From NCBI GenBank assembly GCA_015179125.1, contig WHVA01000057.1, positions 186,001 through 250,000 of the forward strand: 64,000 nucleotides of DNA, read 5' to 3'. The notes beneath the pieces were generated by a model. It was given only the letters and a program-made list of their open reading frames with translations, had not been told where the DNA came from and searched no databases. Each line of letters starts with the position of its first letter. Position 1 is the stretch's first letter. The position numbers were made by a program, and so were the translations under genes. The DNA is from Gautieria morchelliformis (lineage: Eukaryota > Basidiomycota > Agaricomycetes > Gomphales > Gomphaceae). Of this stretch, positions 1-12,222 are shown one piece after another.

Positions 1-499
1 TCGTCATAGTCAATCCCTGGTCGTTGAGTATATCCCTTTGCTACCAGACGGCTCTTGTATTTATCTAGAGAGCCATCTGAATGGAGCTTGATTCGGAAGA
101 CCCATCGAGAGCCAATGGCTTTCTCTCCAGGCGGTAGTTTTACCAGTTCCCATGTTCCATTGTCCAGGAGGGCTTGGATTTCTGCATCTGTTGAGTTCTT
201 CCACATTGGCGCATCGGAGCGTCGCATTGCTTCGGCAAATGTCTTAGGTACGCGGTCATCTTTTATTGTCGCATTCAGTGCCGCTCTGACAACGCATGGT
301 GAAATCATGTTTGTATCAGTGGTGTCCGATTCATCATAGATGAATTCTAGGGCCTGAATGACTGAAGCATTGGCTGCTGCACCCCCCTCAGGGCCTGGCT
401 CGTCATGATCGGAAGGGGGTTGGGGTCGGAGGAAGGGGTCGTGGAGGTGACGATAATCGATGCGGGCGGTTGTCCTACTGGAGCGGCGGGGTGGTGGGA

Positions 500-590
500 C
501 AGGGTCAGCTGGTGGGTCAGGGTCGACTGGTGGGTCAAGGTCGGCTGGTGGGTCAAGGTCGGCTGGTGGGTCAGGGATGGCTGGAGGAGG
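500..590. repeat. 18-base minisatellite inside the copia fossil
   Basis: The unit GGTGGGTCA(A/G)GGTCGGCT repeats about five times with small changes. It lies in the proline-rich linker that copia elements often have between integrase and reverse transcriptase. Confidence 0.7.
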
Positions 591-2685
591 GTTTGGAGCG
601 GCTGGCGGGTCAGGTTCGGCCTGTGGGCCGGGATTCACTGGGAGCTCAGCATCTTCGTCTGGTTGTCTTTCTGGTGGAGCTGTGATCTGGTCGGGAAGTA
701 GAGTGGGTGGCAGAGATGATTCAATGGCATTTCTAGTCATGGTGAGACCTGGGAATTCAGATTCATCAAAGATGACGTCCCGAGATATGAGGATACGTTT
801 TGTTATAGGATCCAAGCAGCACCAACCCTTATAACCGTCCTCAAAACCAAGATAAATGCATTTGCGAGATCTGGGTTGCAGTCCAGTTCTCTCATCCTTT
901 TGCACGTGGACATAGGCGGTGCATCCAAAAGTACGTAGCATTCCAAGGTTTGGTTTGTAGCCAAACCAGGCCTCATATGGGGTTTTGTCTACGAGTGCAG
1001 AGGTTGGAGTGGTGTTGATGATCCGAACCAATATTTTTAGGGCTTCTCCCCACATAGAAGCTGGTAGATGGGCTTGCTGTAGTAGTGTGACCGTCCCTTC
1101 AATGAGGGTTCGATTAGTCCGTTCTGAGATCCCGTTTTGCTGTGGTGTGCCCTTTGTAGTGCGTTCGTGAAGTATACCTCGGCGCTGGAAATGCTGGTCC
1201 CACTTATGACCTATGTATTCCCCACCTTTGTCGTCTCTGAAACGTTTCACTCTCGCGTTTAACTGATTTTCCGCTAGTGCTTCGAAGGCTCGGTAGGCAT
1301 CAAATGCTTCATCCTTTGTTTTCAGGAGATAAACAGTCCTGTACCTTGTGCAATCGTCTGTGAAAGTGATCCAGTATCGGTATCCTGATTGTGTGCGGAC
1401 TGGGAGAGGCCCGTGCACATCTGAGACGACAAGATCGAGCGGGTTGGATGCTCGGCTATCACTCCTCTTTGGAAATGGGTTGCGGTGTTGCTTCGCAGCA
1501 ATACACGGTTCACAGATATGGGGAATGGTCGCATCTGAATTTAAGTGTATTCCGTCGACCATGCCACTCTCTAGAAGCTTCTCCAGCCGCGCCTGTCCAA
1601 TGTGTGCTAGTCGCCTGTGCAATAATGGTCGGTCTACGACGGGCGAAGAGGTGGCAAGGGCCAGTTCTTGATTTGGGATTGTGTTCCCAGTTAAGAGACC
1701 CGTCCCGTTCCGTACTGTGGCACAGAAGCGCAGTTCGTTATCTTGGATGAATGATATGCGGCTGTTCACAATGCATACAGTGAAATTATGGTGTGAGGTA
1801 AGGTGGAGGACCGTGAGCAGATTGTTCTGTAGCGCAGGTACGTGTAGAACTTGTGAGAACAAGATATTTTGCGCCGCTTTCCCATTTATGATAGGAGAAA
1901 ATAGTACCTGCCCTCGCCCGGCTGAGTACACTATTTCATTCGTCGCTAGCCGGATGGGTACCCTGTAGTGCTCATAGTTCCGTAGCCAATGACGGTGAGG
2001 GGTCATGTGGCTGGTGGCCCCCGTGTCTGTGTTCCAACACAGGTCGGCGTCTTCGCTGGTTGATAATGAGCGCAAGGGTCGTATATCCGCATTTCTGGCG
2101 AGCTCCTCTGTGATACCATCTGACATGCTCTCTTTCACTCGCTTCGTATTCTGCCTCCTCGGTAATCGTGTTTCCTCGTTCTTCCATGCTGGTTTGAGGC
2201 ACGGGTGAGCGAACCGGCACTTTTCCGCCGAGTGGCCTTGTCTTCTGCATACTGTGCATGCTGTGGTAGTGTTCCATTTGTCTCTGGACACAGGTGGTGC
2301 TGCTGACGTGAGGGACGCTTGTCGCTTCAGGTTTTCGTTTCCTGCGGCGACGGCATTTCAATTTAGGTTGCAGCCTTTTAGCTTTTTCCACATTTCAATG
2401 GGATTCTCCATGACGTTCTCGACGTGGACGTATTGTGTCGGAGCTAGGGATTCGAGTATGATGCCAGCGGCCTCCTCCCTCTTCAGGAGCCATTTCTCGG
2501 CTTCTCTTGCGTCCTTCGGTCTCTCGAAGTCTTCGGTGACAATTCGCCATGCGTCTACTGTCACGAGCTTCTTCTGCATTTCAGTTGCCCAGGTATCATG
2601 ATTCGTGCCCGTAAGTTTGACGCTTTTCGCGTGACCTTCAATTTCTGATTTGGACATACTGAGATCTTTTCCCTCGATTATAGCG

Positions 2686-2699
2686 CGGGGCCCATAACC
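2686..2699 (-). other. copia primer-binding site, complementary to the initiator tRNA-Met anticodon loop
   Basis: On the minus strand this reads GGTTATGGGCCCCG, directly beside the LTR edge. It is the complement of the conserved initiator tRNA-Met anticodon stem-loop (GGGCCCATAACC). Drosophila copia is known to be primed by such an internal half-tRNA fragment. The same site occurs in the second copia element at 59032-59045. Confidence 0.75.
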
Positions 2700-2766
2700 T
2701 GTTGCGCGCAGAACTGAGTTCGAAGGGAGAATTGATTAGATTACTGTCTACTCGGTGAATACCTAG

Positions 2767-2987
2767 TGTAGACGCTGAGACACCTCTCCGCATCTAGCAC
2801 CAGAGCGCCTACCATTAGAGGATAACCAGTTCCCTATCCTAGGGACTGTATAGTAGCGGAGACAAGAGGAGAAAGCAGATCTTCTTAGCTTCACACTTCG
2901 TACTAGACAACGCTCCCGCGTCATCTTGCTAGTATCTACGCGATCCTCGTTTATATTATCTCCTCTCGGACCCGATCCGCGTCTACA
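2767..2987 (+). repeat. 5' LTR of the gypsy element
   Basis: It starts TGTAGACGC and ends GCGTCTACA, a 9-base terminal inverted repeat of the usual TG...CA form. The next bases (TGGTGGCAACGGTG, from 2988) are in the place of the primer-binding site. The first 66 bases recur at 9109. Confidence 0.85.
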
Positions 2988-3061
2988 TGGTGGCAACGGT
3001 GAGATCATAAATCACCAGAAGCTGCACAGCTCGAAACCCCCAAGTTCCCGATCACTCGTGG

Positions 3062-3541
3062 ATGAAAGAAGATCACCCGGACCGCACCCCCCAAAACAGC
3101 CACGACCCGGAAGCAGTAATCCCACTCGCACAGATCAGATCCATAAGAGAGCTACAAACACGAACCCTATTCGCAGTCGACCCCGAGATCGAAGTTAACA
3201 GAAACAAGAACATCTTTCACACCCAAGTCTCAGGACGAGCCCCGTTGCTAGTGTGGGCTGAAAGGTGGGACCCGATCTACGAGACCAGGATAGGCTACCC
3301 GAGCACCCTCAAGCTACGAGCGTGGAAAATCGCGACAACCGAGCTAACCGAACCAGCAGAAATCGTTAAGCTTGGCTTCCCGAGCGACCACATAGAGAGA
3401 ATAGTCTTCTCGATCACAAAAAACCACGAGAAGTGGCACTTCATTTGGATCCTCCGGACACGGTCAGAAGAACCCCTGACCCCGATCTCCAGACGCACAG
3501 TCTGTGAGAAGATAGAAGGATTCTACGGGAAACTCACATAA
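3062..3541 (+). other. first reading frame of the gypsy element, unidentified
   Basis: A 159-residue frame between the LTR and gag. I do not recognise a domain. Its place suggests a leader or accessory gag-like frame of this element family, but it could also be chance coding in the leader. Confidence 0.35.
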
Positions 3542-3923
3542 ACAGCAAACCTGGAGTCCCCCCACCAAAAGAAGAACCACACTCCGACCGAGACCCGCTA
3601 CACCTCTCATCCCCCTCTCCGACCTTGACAAGTCCGGAACAGTACTAACCCCCCACGACGCGCATTTCATCAGACGAATTCATTCGCCGAGAGAAGAGCC
3701 GACACAGACCCACAAGACGCCCAACGCTCCCTTCAAGACCCCCACCACACCTGTCCCCACACGACACTACCGCCCCCACTCGGTCAACCCTCGTTTTAGC
3801 ACCTAACTCGAGACTCGCACCACCATCCCTGATACACCCAGCGGGAACCAAAAGGACAACACCCCCGCACCCCAGCCGACAACCAGTACCACCCAACCCG
3901 TCACACAAAGAAGGCCGACCCCA

Positions 3924-5066
3924 ATGACCTCTAAAGTAAGCATCTTCAAAGGTAACCCGGGACAAGACGGAGACGAATGGCTACAGACGTTCGAAAAAGC
4001 GTGTTATGAGAGAGGGATAGACGCAGACGAAACAGAGAAGCTCAAATACCTGAAACTATGCCTGTCAGGTGAAGCAATGCGACAGTTCAGGTCATGGGAG
4101 CCTACGTGTAGATCGTCATGGTCCGCGTTCACAACGAAATGGGGAGAGGTATACCCAAGCCGCGAAATACTCCCAACCATAGCAGAGACATTCAACGACT
4201 GGCAAAAAGCGCGCATCTTGGAGAACGAGCTGCTAACAAAGACAGTAGACGAGGAGCAGAGACCAGTCTGGGCCCTGGTAAAGTTCACACACACGTTGAG
4301 CGAACTAGGGGCTAGACTCACAGGCATGGACTCCGTCACCAAATCCCACTATGTCTTCCAAAACTTGCCACTATGTGTTCAAGAGGCGCTACCGTTCGAT
4401 CACGCGAACATGCTCAGTTTCGAGGCTTTACTCCTCGCACTAAGGAACCTCGATCACCAAAGACTTGCAATGAGAGCATCAGTGGACTTCCAGGTCAGTA
4501 ACTTCGGACACCAGCTAGCCAACACCACAGCCAGGATGGAAGCGTTGGAAAGAGATAGAAGAAACACGACGACCTTGAGCCGACAGCCAACACTGAACAC
4601 TGCCCCGGGTAACCCAACCCCACGCCAACCAACCATCCCAAACGGAAGCACGACAAAACCCGCAGATCTCGTGTTTGAAGATTCCACCGAGGGCAAGAGG
4701 AGGTACGACGCAGCAGTCAAAGTGTTCTTCACTACGCACGGCCCGAATGCAACGCCCTCCCTAGACAGACCATTCCCACTGTCCCCAGGTTCTCCAAGTC
4801 CCGGCAGTCAAGAGTGCTGGACATGCGGTATCCAAGGACATCGAAAAGGAGACCCAGCTTGCGACCCCCACAGGAGCCTACCCAGACACGAACAGATCTA
4901 CCGAGAAGTCGTCGGAAAGGCAGCATCACGAGCCATGGCGAGAGCCAATAGACAGGGACAACAACGTATGTTGTTATACCTACAAACCGGAGACGCGTCA
5001 CAACTCGACACCACCGACGATGGGCTTGAAGACGAGTCGGAAAATGGTGGAGGAGAATGCGTTTGA
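3924..5066 (+). other. gag region of the gypsy fossil
   Basis: The 380-residue frame starts MTSKVSIFKGNPG and holds a retrotransposon-gag helical domain in its first half. A zinc-knuckle motif (CWTCGIQGHRKGDPAC) follows near residue 300. It overlaps the start of pol by 10 bases in another frame, as in many gypsy elements. Confidence 0.85.
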
Positions 5067-8000
5067 AGAGCCGCATTTCTCCTATAGCACAACATTCTTC
5101 ATCATTCATCTCAACAGTCTCCCGAGGAGAATCGACGTCGTCGGGAGACGAGCACACAACCCAGTCAAAAACAAGTCGACCTCCCACCCATCTGAACTTT
5201 TTTGGCACCGGTGTCTACAGCAGCACACGTCTCAGTCGGAACAATCGCACCCCTTTTCCTTTTCAATCCGTACCCGACAACCTGTCGAACAATCTAGACG
5301 TACGCAATATAAAACATTCTTGGTACGCGGGTGATGAAAGAACCCTCTTAGACATGAGAACGTCGCAAGAGGCGTTGAGAAGAGTGCCATCGAATGGCCG
5401 ACTTGTCACGGGTACAGAGGAGAGAGAAGTTGTCCAATTATTCCAACCAAGAGAGAAAGAAGACATCTTTTCCAACCCATTCCTAACGAAGGTAGACATC
5501 ACAGGAAGCAACGCTGGCACCATCAGAGTGGAAGGAACAGTCGACGATGGTGGACTGTTGTGCGCCCTTGATTCAGTCCTATGGCGACAATGGCACGCCA
5601 TCCTCGGAGCCTTGGAACCATCACCATTGGCCTGCGTAATGGGAAACGGAACAGTCACGAAGTCATTAGGCCGGACAAACCTGTTCATCAATGTGCACGG
5701 AATCGCCACAAGAATACAAGTAGAGGTGCTGGACTCGGGAGGTTCCTTCGAACTCCTACTCGGGAAAACATGGCTAGGAAGATGCTCAGCGGTCCACGAT
5801 TATGCAACGGATGAGCTGAGAGTAAAAGCAGCCAGTCAAGAGGTGATAATACCAAACTTCTTCGATCACTTGAGGTTCAAAAAACCCACCCTGAACACCC
5901 TGGGGAAGACAGAAGAAACAGTATCAGTCCAAATAGTCGACCACAACCAAGCAGACCCTGTCGAGAAAACCGAAAGCATCAGAGACCCAGCGGACAGCCT
6001 ACCTAGCCTAGCAGACACAGCGAAGCTAGTGAATCAACTGCGCCCATCGGAAACGACGATCGACAAGTTTGACCCCGACCGCATAAAGACAATCCATGCA
6101 AGCGTGACGCTAGGCGACACGCTTGACTCGGTACAAAAACAACGAGTGATGGACCTCCTTGCATCATACGCAGACATATTCGCGATGCAATTGAGTGAAG
6201 TAAAACCAATCGACTTCATTGAACACCGCATCGACATACCGGAAGAGGTCAAACTACCGAAAACTGACACGTCCCGTCCCCTCACGGTATCTCAAAGAGA
6301 GTGGCTACATCAGCACATTCACAAGCTAGTAGAAGCTGGGATCATTATGAGGATCCCCTACAACGACGTCCGATGCATCAGCCCAATCGTTCTAGCTCCC
6401 AAGCCCAAACACGACCAAGCCAGGTCACTGGAGGAGCTCAGAATCTTAGCGAACGCGGCCTGCAAAGACGCAGGAGTAGACTTACCACACCCCGAAGCAC
6501 CATCGGACAGACAACTTGTCAAACCGTTACCACCCCCAGCACCCACCCAATGGCATCTATGCAACAACTTTGGTGCCCTGAACAAACACACTAAAGCCCC
6601 ACCCTTTCCAGTTGGTGACCTAACAAGAAGGCAACACCAGATGAGCTGCTTCAAACTGTACAACGTACTTGATCTCGCCATGGGTTACCATGCATGTCTA
6701 GTTAGACAAGAAGACTGGGGACTTACGGCATTCAAAGTGGAGGACCTAGGATTTTATACGTACATTCGGATGCCGTTCGGGCTCACAGGAGCGCCAAACA
6801 CATTCCTCAAGATGATGGTTCGAGCATTCGAGGGGATGATTGGGAAGGACTTGGAACACTACATGGACGACATCTGCCAAGGGTCGAACACCTTCGAAGA
6901 TCTGTTCGAAAAGTTAGGCAGAGTCTTCCAAAGATGCAGAGAGAAGAATGTAGTCCTTGCCCCATCAAAACTGTCACTGTTCTGCCCCCGGGTCCTTTGG
7001 GCGGGAGTAGAACTCTCCGCCGACGGGATTCGCCCAGACTTATCGAAGGTTACAGCGATCCTGGAGTGGCCCACACCAGTAACAGCACACGAGACGCTAG
7101 CTTTCCTCAGCACCGTCAGCCATTTCCGTGCCTGCATGCCAGCCTTCGCAATTGTCGCCGACCCCCTATATGAAATGATCAGAGGGATTCAAGTGGCGAA
7201 ATCGGAGACAACGAAGAAACAGAAGAAAGGAACGTACAAGAGAGCACTGATAAACACGTCACTCGTCGGCAAATGGACGGCCACACAGGACCAAGCTTTC
7301 GCACAACTCAAAGGGCTACTGACACAAGCACCAGTACTATCCACGATCATCGTAGGCAAACCACTAATAGTAGGGACAGATGCCAGTGCGAGAGGATTAG
7401 CGGCGTACCTAGCACAATACCAGCCTAGGAGCGACCCAGACGGCCCCACAAAAGAAGTCCTACACCCCATCGCTTTTGCCTCTCGCAGGAATTCACTGGC
7501 AGAACGCAAGCAACACTCATTCGAGCTCGAACTGAAAGCGGTGAAATGGGCGTTGGATAAATTCCACAAGTCCGTCTGGGGCCATCAGATCATACTGAAG
7601 ACAGACGAGCCACGGAATACTTCATAAAGGACGACAAGCTCTGGAGGTTGAAAACAGGCATAGCACACCCTGTAGAAGTACTCTCAAGGGTCGAAGGTCG
7701 AGCGAAACACTCGAAGTACACAAGAACATAGGACACTGGGCAAGGGACATTCTCACACTCGAATTACGCACCCACTACGATTGGCCCCAACTGAGAAGAG
7801 ACTGCACAGACGCCCCAGCAGAGTGCCCCAATTGTCAACAGTTCGGCCCTCGCCTACGGAACTTTCTACTTCAACCGATCATCAGACTACGCCCTTTCGA
7901 CATGCTCGCAGCCGATTACCTGAAGCTCCCCAAAGGGATCGGAGGCTTCTCAGAGGCACTCATCTTTGTAGATTTCTTCACGCGCTACGTCTGGGGGATC

Positions 8001-9031
8001 ATCCTGAAGAAAACAGGAAACAACCTAACCTCGGCAACCTCGCTAAGAACGATATGTCACGAATGGCAACCTCCCAAACGCATCCTGACGGACGGAGGAT
8101 CCCATTTCAAAGGACAGCACATGACGGCAGTTTTACAGGAGTTCGGCATCGAGCACGAAGTCACCCCGGCGTATACACCACACTGTAACGGCCTCATCGA
8201 GAACGAGAATAAACAACTGCTGTGGATCTTAGGAAAAGAGTGCGCTTCAGATCAACCAGACCGGACGGAAGGCATCACCGCAAATTGGCCAAAAAAGTGG
8301 CCGAGAGCAGTCTCCTTGCTTAACGAAAGAAAACACCGGTCTTAAACACCTCACCCAAATCCATTATGTTCGGCACCATCGATGGATCCTTCGACATCGA
8401 CGATGTCATGGATCTAGACTTCGATAAAGGAGCAAGACTCGCGTTCTTGGAGGCCGACCGCGAAGTGACCAGAGACCACCTGCAATCGATCCAAGCGAGG
8501 AGAAAGGAGTGGTTTGACAAAAAAGCCAAACCCACGACGTTCGAAACGGGAGACCTCGTTCTAGTACATAACTCGAAACTAGACACATCAAGGGAGGCCA
8601 AGTACAAACTCTCAGCGCCCTGGCTTGGACCGTTCAGAATCACAGGCAGAAGCAACAATTCATATTACTTGGAGTGCTTATCTGGAAAAAAAGCAACAGG
8701 AAAAGTACATGCAAACCGCCTCAAGAAGTTCCGCCTCCAAACACATGAACCAACCCTAGATTCGAATGCCACAGTAACAGAACGACACGAAGAAACCCTG
8801 TTACGGACGCTGAACGAACTACCAGAAGTCGCCGAAGACGATCTCCCTGTTGACGTCACGCCCCTAGAGACACCAGAAGGAGCTCCCGAAGAACCACCAC
8901 CAGAGGAACCTACAGGAGACGACCTGGACAAAGCAGAAAACCCATACCAGCCGATAGGTCAGAGGCTCCACAGACGAGCAGCTGCAGCAGCGAACCCGTA
9001 TATCCACCCCAGAACCGAGTATCAGAAGTGA
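5057..9031 (+). other. pol region of the gypsy fossil (protease, RT, RNase H, integrase)
   Basis: An aspartic-protease-like stretch with VLDSGGSFELLLG is near 5730. Reverse transcriptase has the active-site box HYMDDICQG near 6860, and RNase H has VGTDASARGLAAY near 7375. Integrase follows from about 7740, with a C-terminal part ending VHANRLKKF near 8730. The region is interrupted in a few places and cannot be read as one protein, so it is treated as a fossil. Confidence 0.85.
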
Positions 9032-9098
9032 TCGTCCCAATCCAAGGTTCCCTTTCTCTTTGTTCTTGTCGCTCGCAACAACGTTGTCTCACTATTCT

Positions 9099-9172
9099 TG
9101 AGGGGGAGTGTAGACGCTGAGACACCTCTCCGCATCTAGCACCAGAGCGCCTACCATTAGAGGATAACCAGT
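9099..9172 (+). repeat. polypurine tract and truncated 3' LTR of the gypsy element
   Basis: A purine run (GAGGGGGAG) precedes TGTAGACGCTGAGAC, which matches the first 64-66 bases of the 5' LTR. After position 9172 the sequence no longer matches the LTR, so about 155 bases are missing. Confidence 0.85.
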
Positions 9173-10412
9173 CGCTTGCGCGAGGACGCAGGAAGCCGGG
9201 TGTCCCAAGGAGCGAGGTGAAGACGAAAAAAAAAAACAGGGCATACGGCTCGTCGACTATGCTGCTTGTACCGTGGTCCACGAATAGTCATTGGGACAAT
9301 TCGGTATGATGCATTGCGCCTCTGAACACGTGTACCCACCCGCGTATTGCAGCGCCGTACCCCCCTCGGCGACATCTGGGGCTCCTGCCTGGCATGGAGA
9401 CAGTCTTCGTTGAACGTGTCTGTAAAGATAGACGCTGAGATGCGGCAAGATTACTGTGTGTGCATGAGACACACGCCGTGTCTTACAAGTCACACTACTA
9501 GTAATGTTGAGGGATCGACCGGCAATGAAATGGTGCTCTATCTTTAGCCACATGTGAGTCCAAAAATAGTTATTGACTCGTTCGAAGAAGAGATGTCGCT
9601 GCGTTAACTCTGTCGTGATGCACGTTGGACGGCCCATATCCTTTAAAGAAGGAAAATGCGAGCCTTTACTTGTGATTGCTGCAGAGCTTACTATATAGTT
9701 ACTACCCGACTCGGAGAGATAGCCATTGCGGAATGCGAGACAGGCAGTTCTGCATGTGCATCCACACCCAAAGCCTAGAATCTATCTACAAGTGTTTCTG
9801 TCAGCCTAGTCATCTTGTAGTCAGCGTTCCGGACAGTAACGGAGGCCACTGAAAGTTGAAGCGCCGAGCCCCAGATTCCTGGTAGCCGGAGCGAAATAGC
9901 CTTGATCATCTTCTGTTTTCCACGGCAGTCGTCCTAGTATTGGATGTGATTCATATGTTGCAACACTGGGGTTGACGGGGGCGGGCTATTCTTACTGGAG
10001 ACTTTTCCGTCTCTAGTCTGCAGTTTGATCGGAGTGAACCCCGATAGTCACCGGAATCAGTGCAGTTAACAGAAATCTTTCAAGCGGTGGGAGCCCGGCC
10101 ACTCACACCGACTTGCGATACGTTTCATCTTACAAATGTTTTTTTTTTTTTTCCCTCCTGTGTCATCAACTACTCTATAGTTGGCGTGTGATAACCCAGC
10201 TCACATCAACATCATGCCGTACTAATGTCGCAAGCGTTCCCTTGTACCACATCAATGGGCCAGAGCGCAGTGCTACTGGCAGATAGAACAGGCAACCCAC
10301 AGCAATAAAGGACTACGTACTTCGCAACCCGATCGCATGGACGCTACTGCCGTGAAGGGAGTGCGCGAAACCCGACATCGATGCAAATGGCGACCTCAAG
10401 TATAGTGGTGCC
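9173..10412. other. intergenic, no gene seen
   Basis: No frame here looks coding on either strand. A 14-base T run lies at 10139-10152. The stretch holds the 3' flank of LIS1. Confidence 0.5.
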
Positions 10413-12222
10413 TCACGGAAGCCAGATCTTCACCGTCTAGTTATCAAATCAGCCATGACAAACGACGACGGTGTGATTCCCGCCATAATACCTTATCCGA
10501 GCTACAGGTGGCAAGGACGTTCACAGGCGTTCCTGTGACTTCTTGCGACTCCCCGCCTGCGCCTGACGCAGTCTGCCTCCCCCACGAGACGGACGCCACA
10601 AACTGGTCGTGGGCGTCGATTTTCTTCACGCAGCGCCCTGTCTTCAGATCCCAAATCCGCACTGTGCGGTCGTCTGCAGCAGAGAGGAGGTATTTCCCGC
10701 ACGGATGGAATGTGAGCGCGCGAATCCAATTGTCGTGTCCCACCTGCGCACAATAAACGAGAGACGCAGCCTCACCGTTAAATGCAACTTACGAATGTCC
10801 AGAGACACTGTCCAGAGGATGCATCCCAGAGTTTGACTGTTTTGTCCCGGGATCCGGTAACGACGAAGGCGGCGTCCACTTTAGACGTCAGCGAGGTGCC
10901 AGGCTAGTAGATGCTGAGGTTAGATGCTGAGGTCTACGAGCAAGAAGCTACCGAGTGTGAGACTCACCCTGGCGACCAGATCTCGGATAGCGGGGAGTGA
11001 AACCGACGGAACAAAGACTGCAACCTCCACAACGTTTTCATGGCCACGCATCTCCGCCTTTGCTGCGCCAGAATCGATGTTGGATATCCGAGCTGTCTAT
11101 GAATTCTCAACGTCTGCCAAATAATCACGTACGCAACGTGATACACACATGATCACTTGAACATGTGAGAATCGAACGCCCATCAGGACTTGACACCGCG
11201 CAGCGGACCCAGTCTGTGTGTGTGTTGAGGACCTTGATACAATGACTGCAAAGGATGACTCGTGGTCATCTGCAAGTGAGCATAGCTATAGATACGACAG
11301 ACGAGCATACGTGGTGGCTATGCTCCAGATTCTGACCGTCTGGTCTCGGCTCGCGCTTATAATACGATCGTCGCCTGGTAAGAATCGCGCAGAGGAGACA
11401 GAATGCTCGTGCCCGCGCAACGTCGCGATATTCTGGTAGTCGTTTTCGACATTCCACACCTTCACGAAGAGATCATACGAGCAGGACACTATCAAGGTAT
11501 GTCAGCAACATCCAAGACAAAGCGTACTGCCTCCTCAGCTGCAAGACGGACCAAGATTTTTCCCCTTTGAATCGTATTCGCAATCTGTCACAGACCTGGT
11601 ATGGCCCTTCAGCGTTCGTTCAAGCTCGCCTGTATCCCAATCCCATATCTTCAGCGTTGTATCCTCGCTTGCGGTAACAATATTGGAGAACAAAGGATGA
11701 AACGAGAGAGCGGTGACGGGAGATCTATGTCCTGTGAGTGTGTGCTTTGCGGGTGTGCGTGGCAGCCATTCGGGGTTTGCTCGCTTCGAAGTTCCGGGCG
11801 GCAGATGTGATAGATGGGACAGCTCTTCTTGAGCCTGGGAAAGGCGCGATTCGAGATCCATGATCTAAAAGCACTTCACCATCATCATATAATATCCAGC
11901 CCATCATCTTTACCTTTCGCTGCAGCCGGATCAGACCGTTCCATTTCTTGACCAGCAGCCCCGACGTCTTACTGTTTGGATCTGGCGCGAACTCCGTCTG
12001 TCGTTGATGCCGGTGAGAAATGGGGAATGCACGATCCCATAGCATAGCATACCATCCCCGGAACTTCTGCTTTCATCTGTTCGTAGGTCTGAGTAAACCC
12101 AGCGCTGAAGAAGTAGTCCAATATGGATTTATGCCTATGATCGCGGGTTTGGCTCAAACAGCGGCATGCGAGAGAAGGAACACGTACAGGTCGTCTTTCT
12201 GACGTTCTGAAAGTACTGACAT
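10413..12222 (-). CDS. nudF: LIS1/nudF/PAC1, WD40 regulator of dynein
   Basis: LIS1 binds the dynein motor with NudE and promotes nuclear migration along microtubules. The model has ten exons: 12222-12188, 12134-12053, 11997-11914, 11864-11552, 11488-11311, 11245-11149, 11096-10968, 10903-10793, 10743-10492, 10436-10413. It gives 434 residues, close to fungal PAC1. The start [12 protein letters not shown] leads into the LisH motif ([20 protein letters not shown]), then a short coiled coil and seven WD repeats (for example [19 protein letters not shown]). It ends SSDKTVKIWLP. All junctions are GT-AG and all phases agree, so the gene looks intact. One blade reads TARISNID where a Trp is usual. 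The last exon is 24 bases. The neighbouring G-alpha gene is on the other strand. Confidence 0.93.

Larger units (their letters stand above)
1..2766 (-). mobile_element. Ty1/copia LTR retrotransposon fossil, gag to integrase part, cut by the left window edge
   Basis: Read on the minus strand, the gag-like N-terminus starts near 2657 (MSKSEIEGHAK..., a UBN2/DUF4219-type gag). Zinc-knuckle and integrase-like sequence follow leftwards to the window edge, so reverse transcriptase and the 3' LTR lie outside. A primer-binding site is at 2686-2699 and the LTR edge starts at 2700 (TGTTGCGCG...). The LTR is interrupted at 2767 by a gypsy element. The copy is broken, with several interruptions, so it is an old fossil rather than an active element. 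Copia assignment rests on the gag type, the gag-integrase order and the half-tRNA primer site. Confidence 0.85.
2767..9172 (+). mobile_element. Ty3/gypsy LTR retrotransposon fossil with truncated 3' LTR
   Basis: The element runs from a 221-base 5' LTR (2767-2987) through an unidentified first frame (3062-3541), gag (3924-5066) and pol (5057-9031), to a polypurine tract (9099-9108) and a 64-base remnant of the 3' LTR. Protease, reverse transcriptase, RNase H and integrase follow in gypsy order. It is broken, with a few interruptions in pol plus the clipped 3' LTR. It is inserted in the LTR of the flanking copia fossil, so it is younger than that one. Confidence 0.9.

Noticed and set aside
10905-10935. 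Direct repeat TAGATGCTGAGGT in a LIS1 intron
   Set aside because: A simple 13-base tandem duplication with no further structure.
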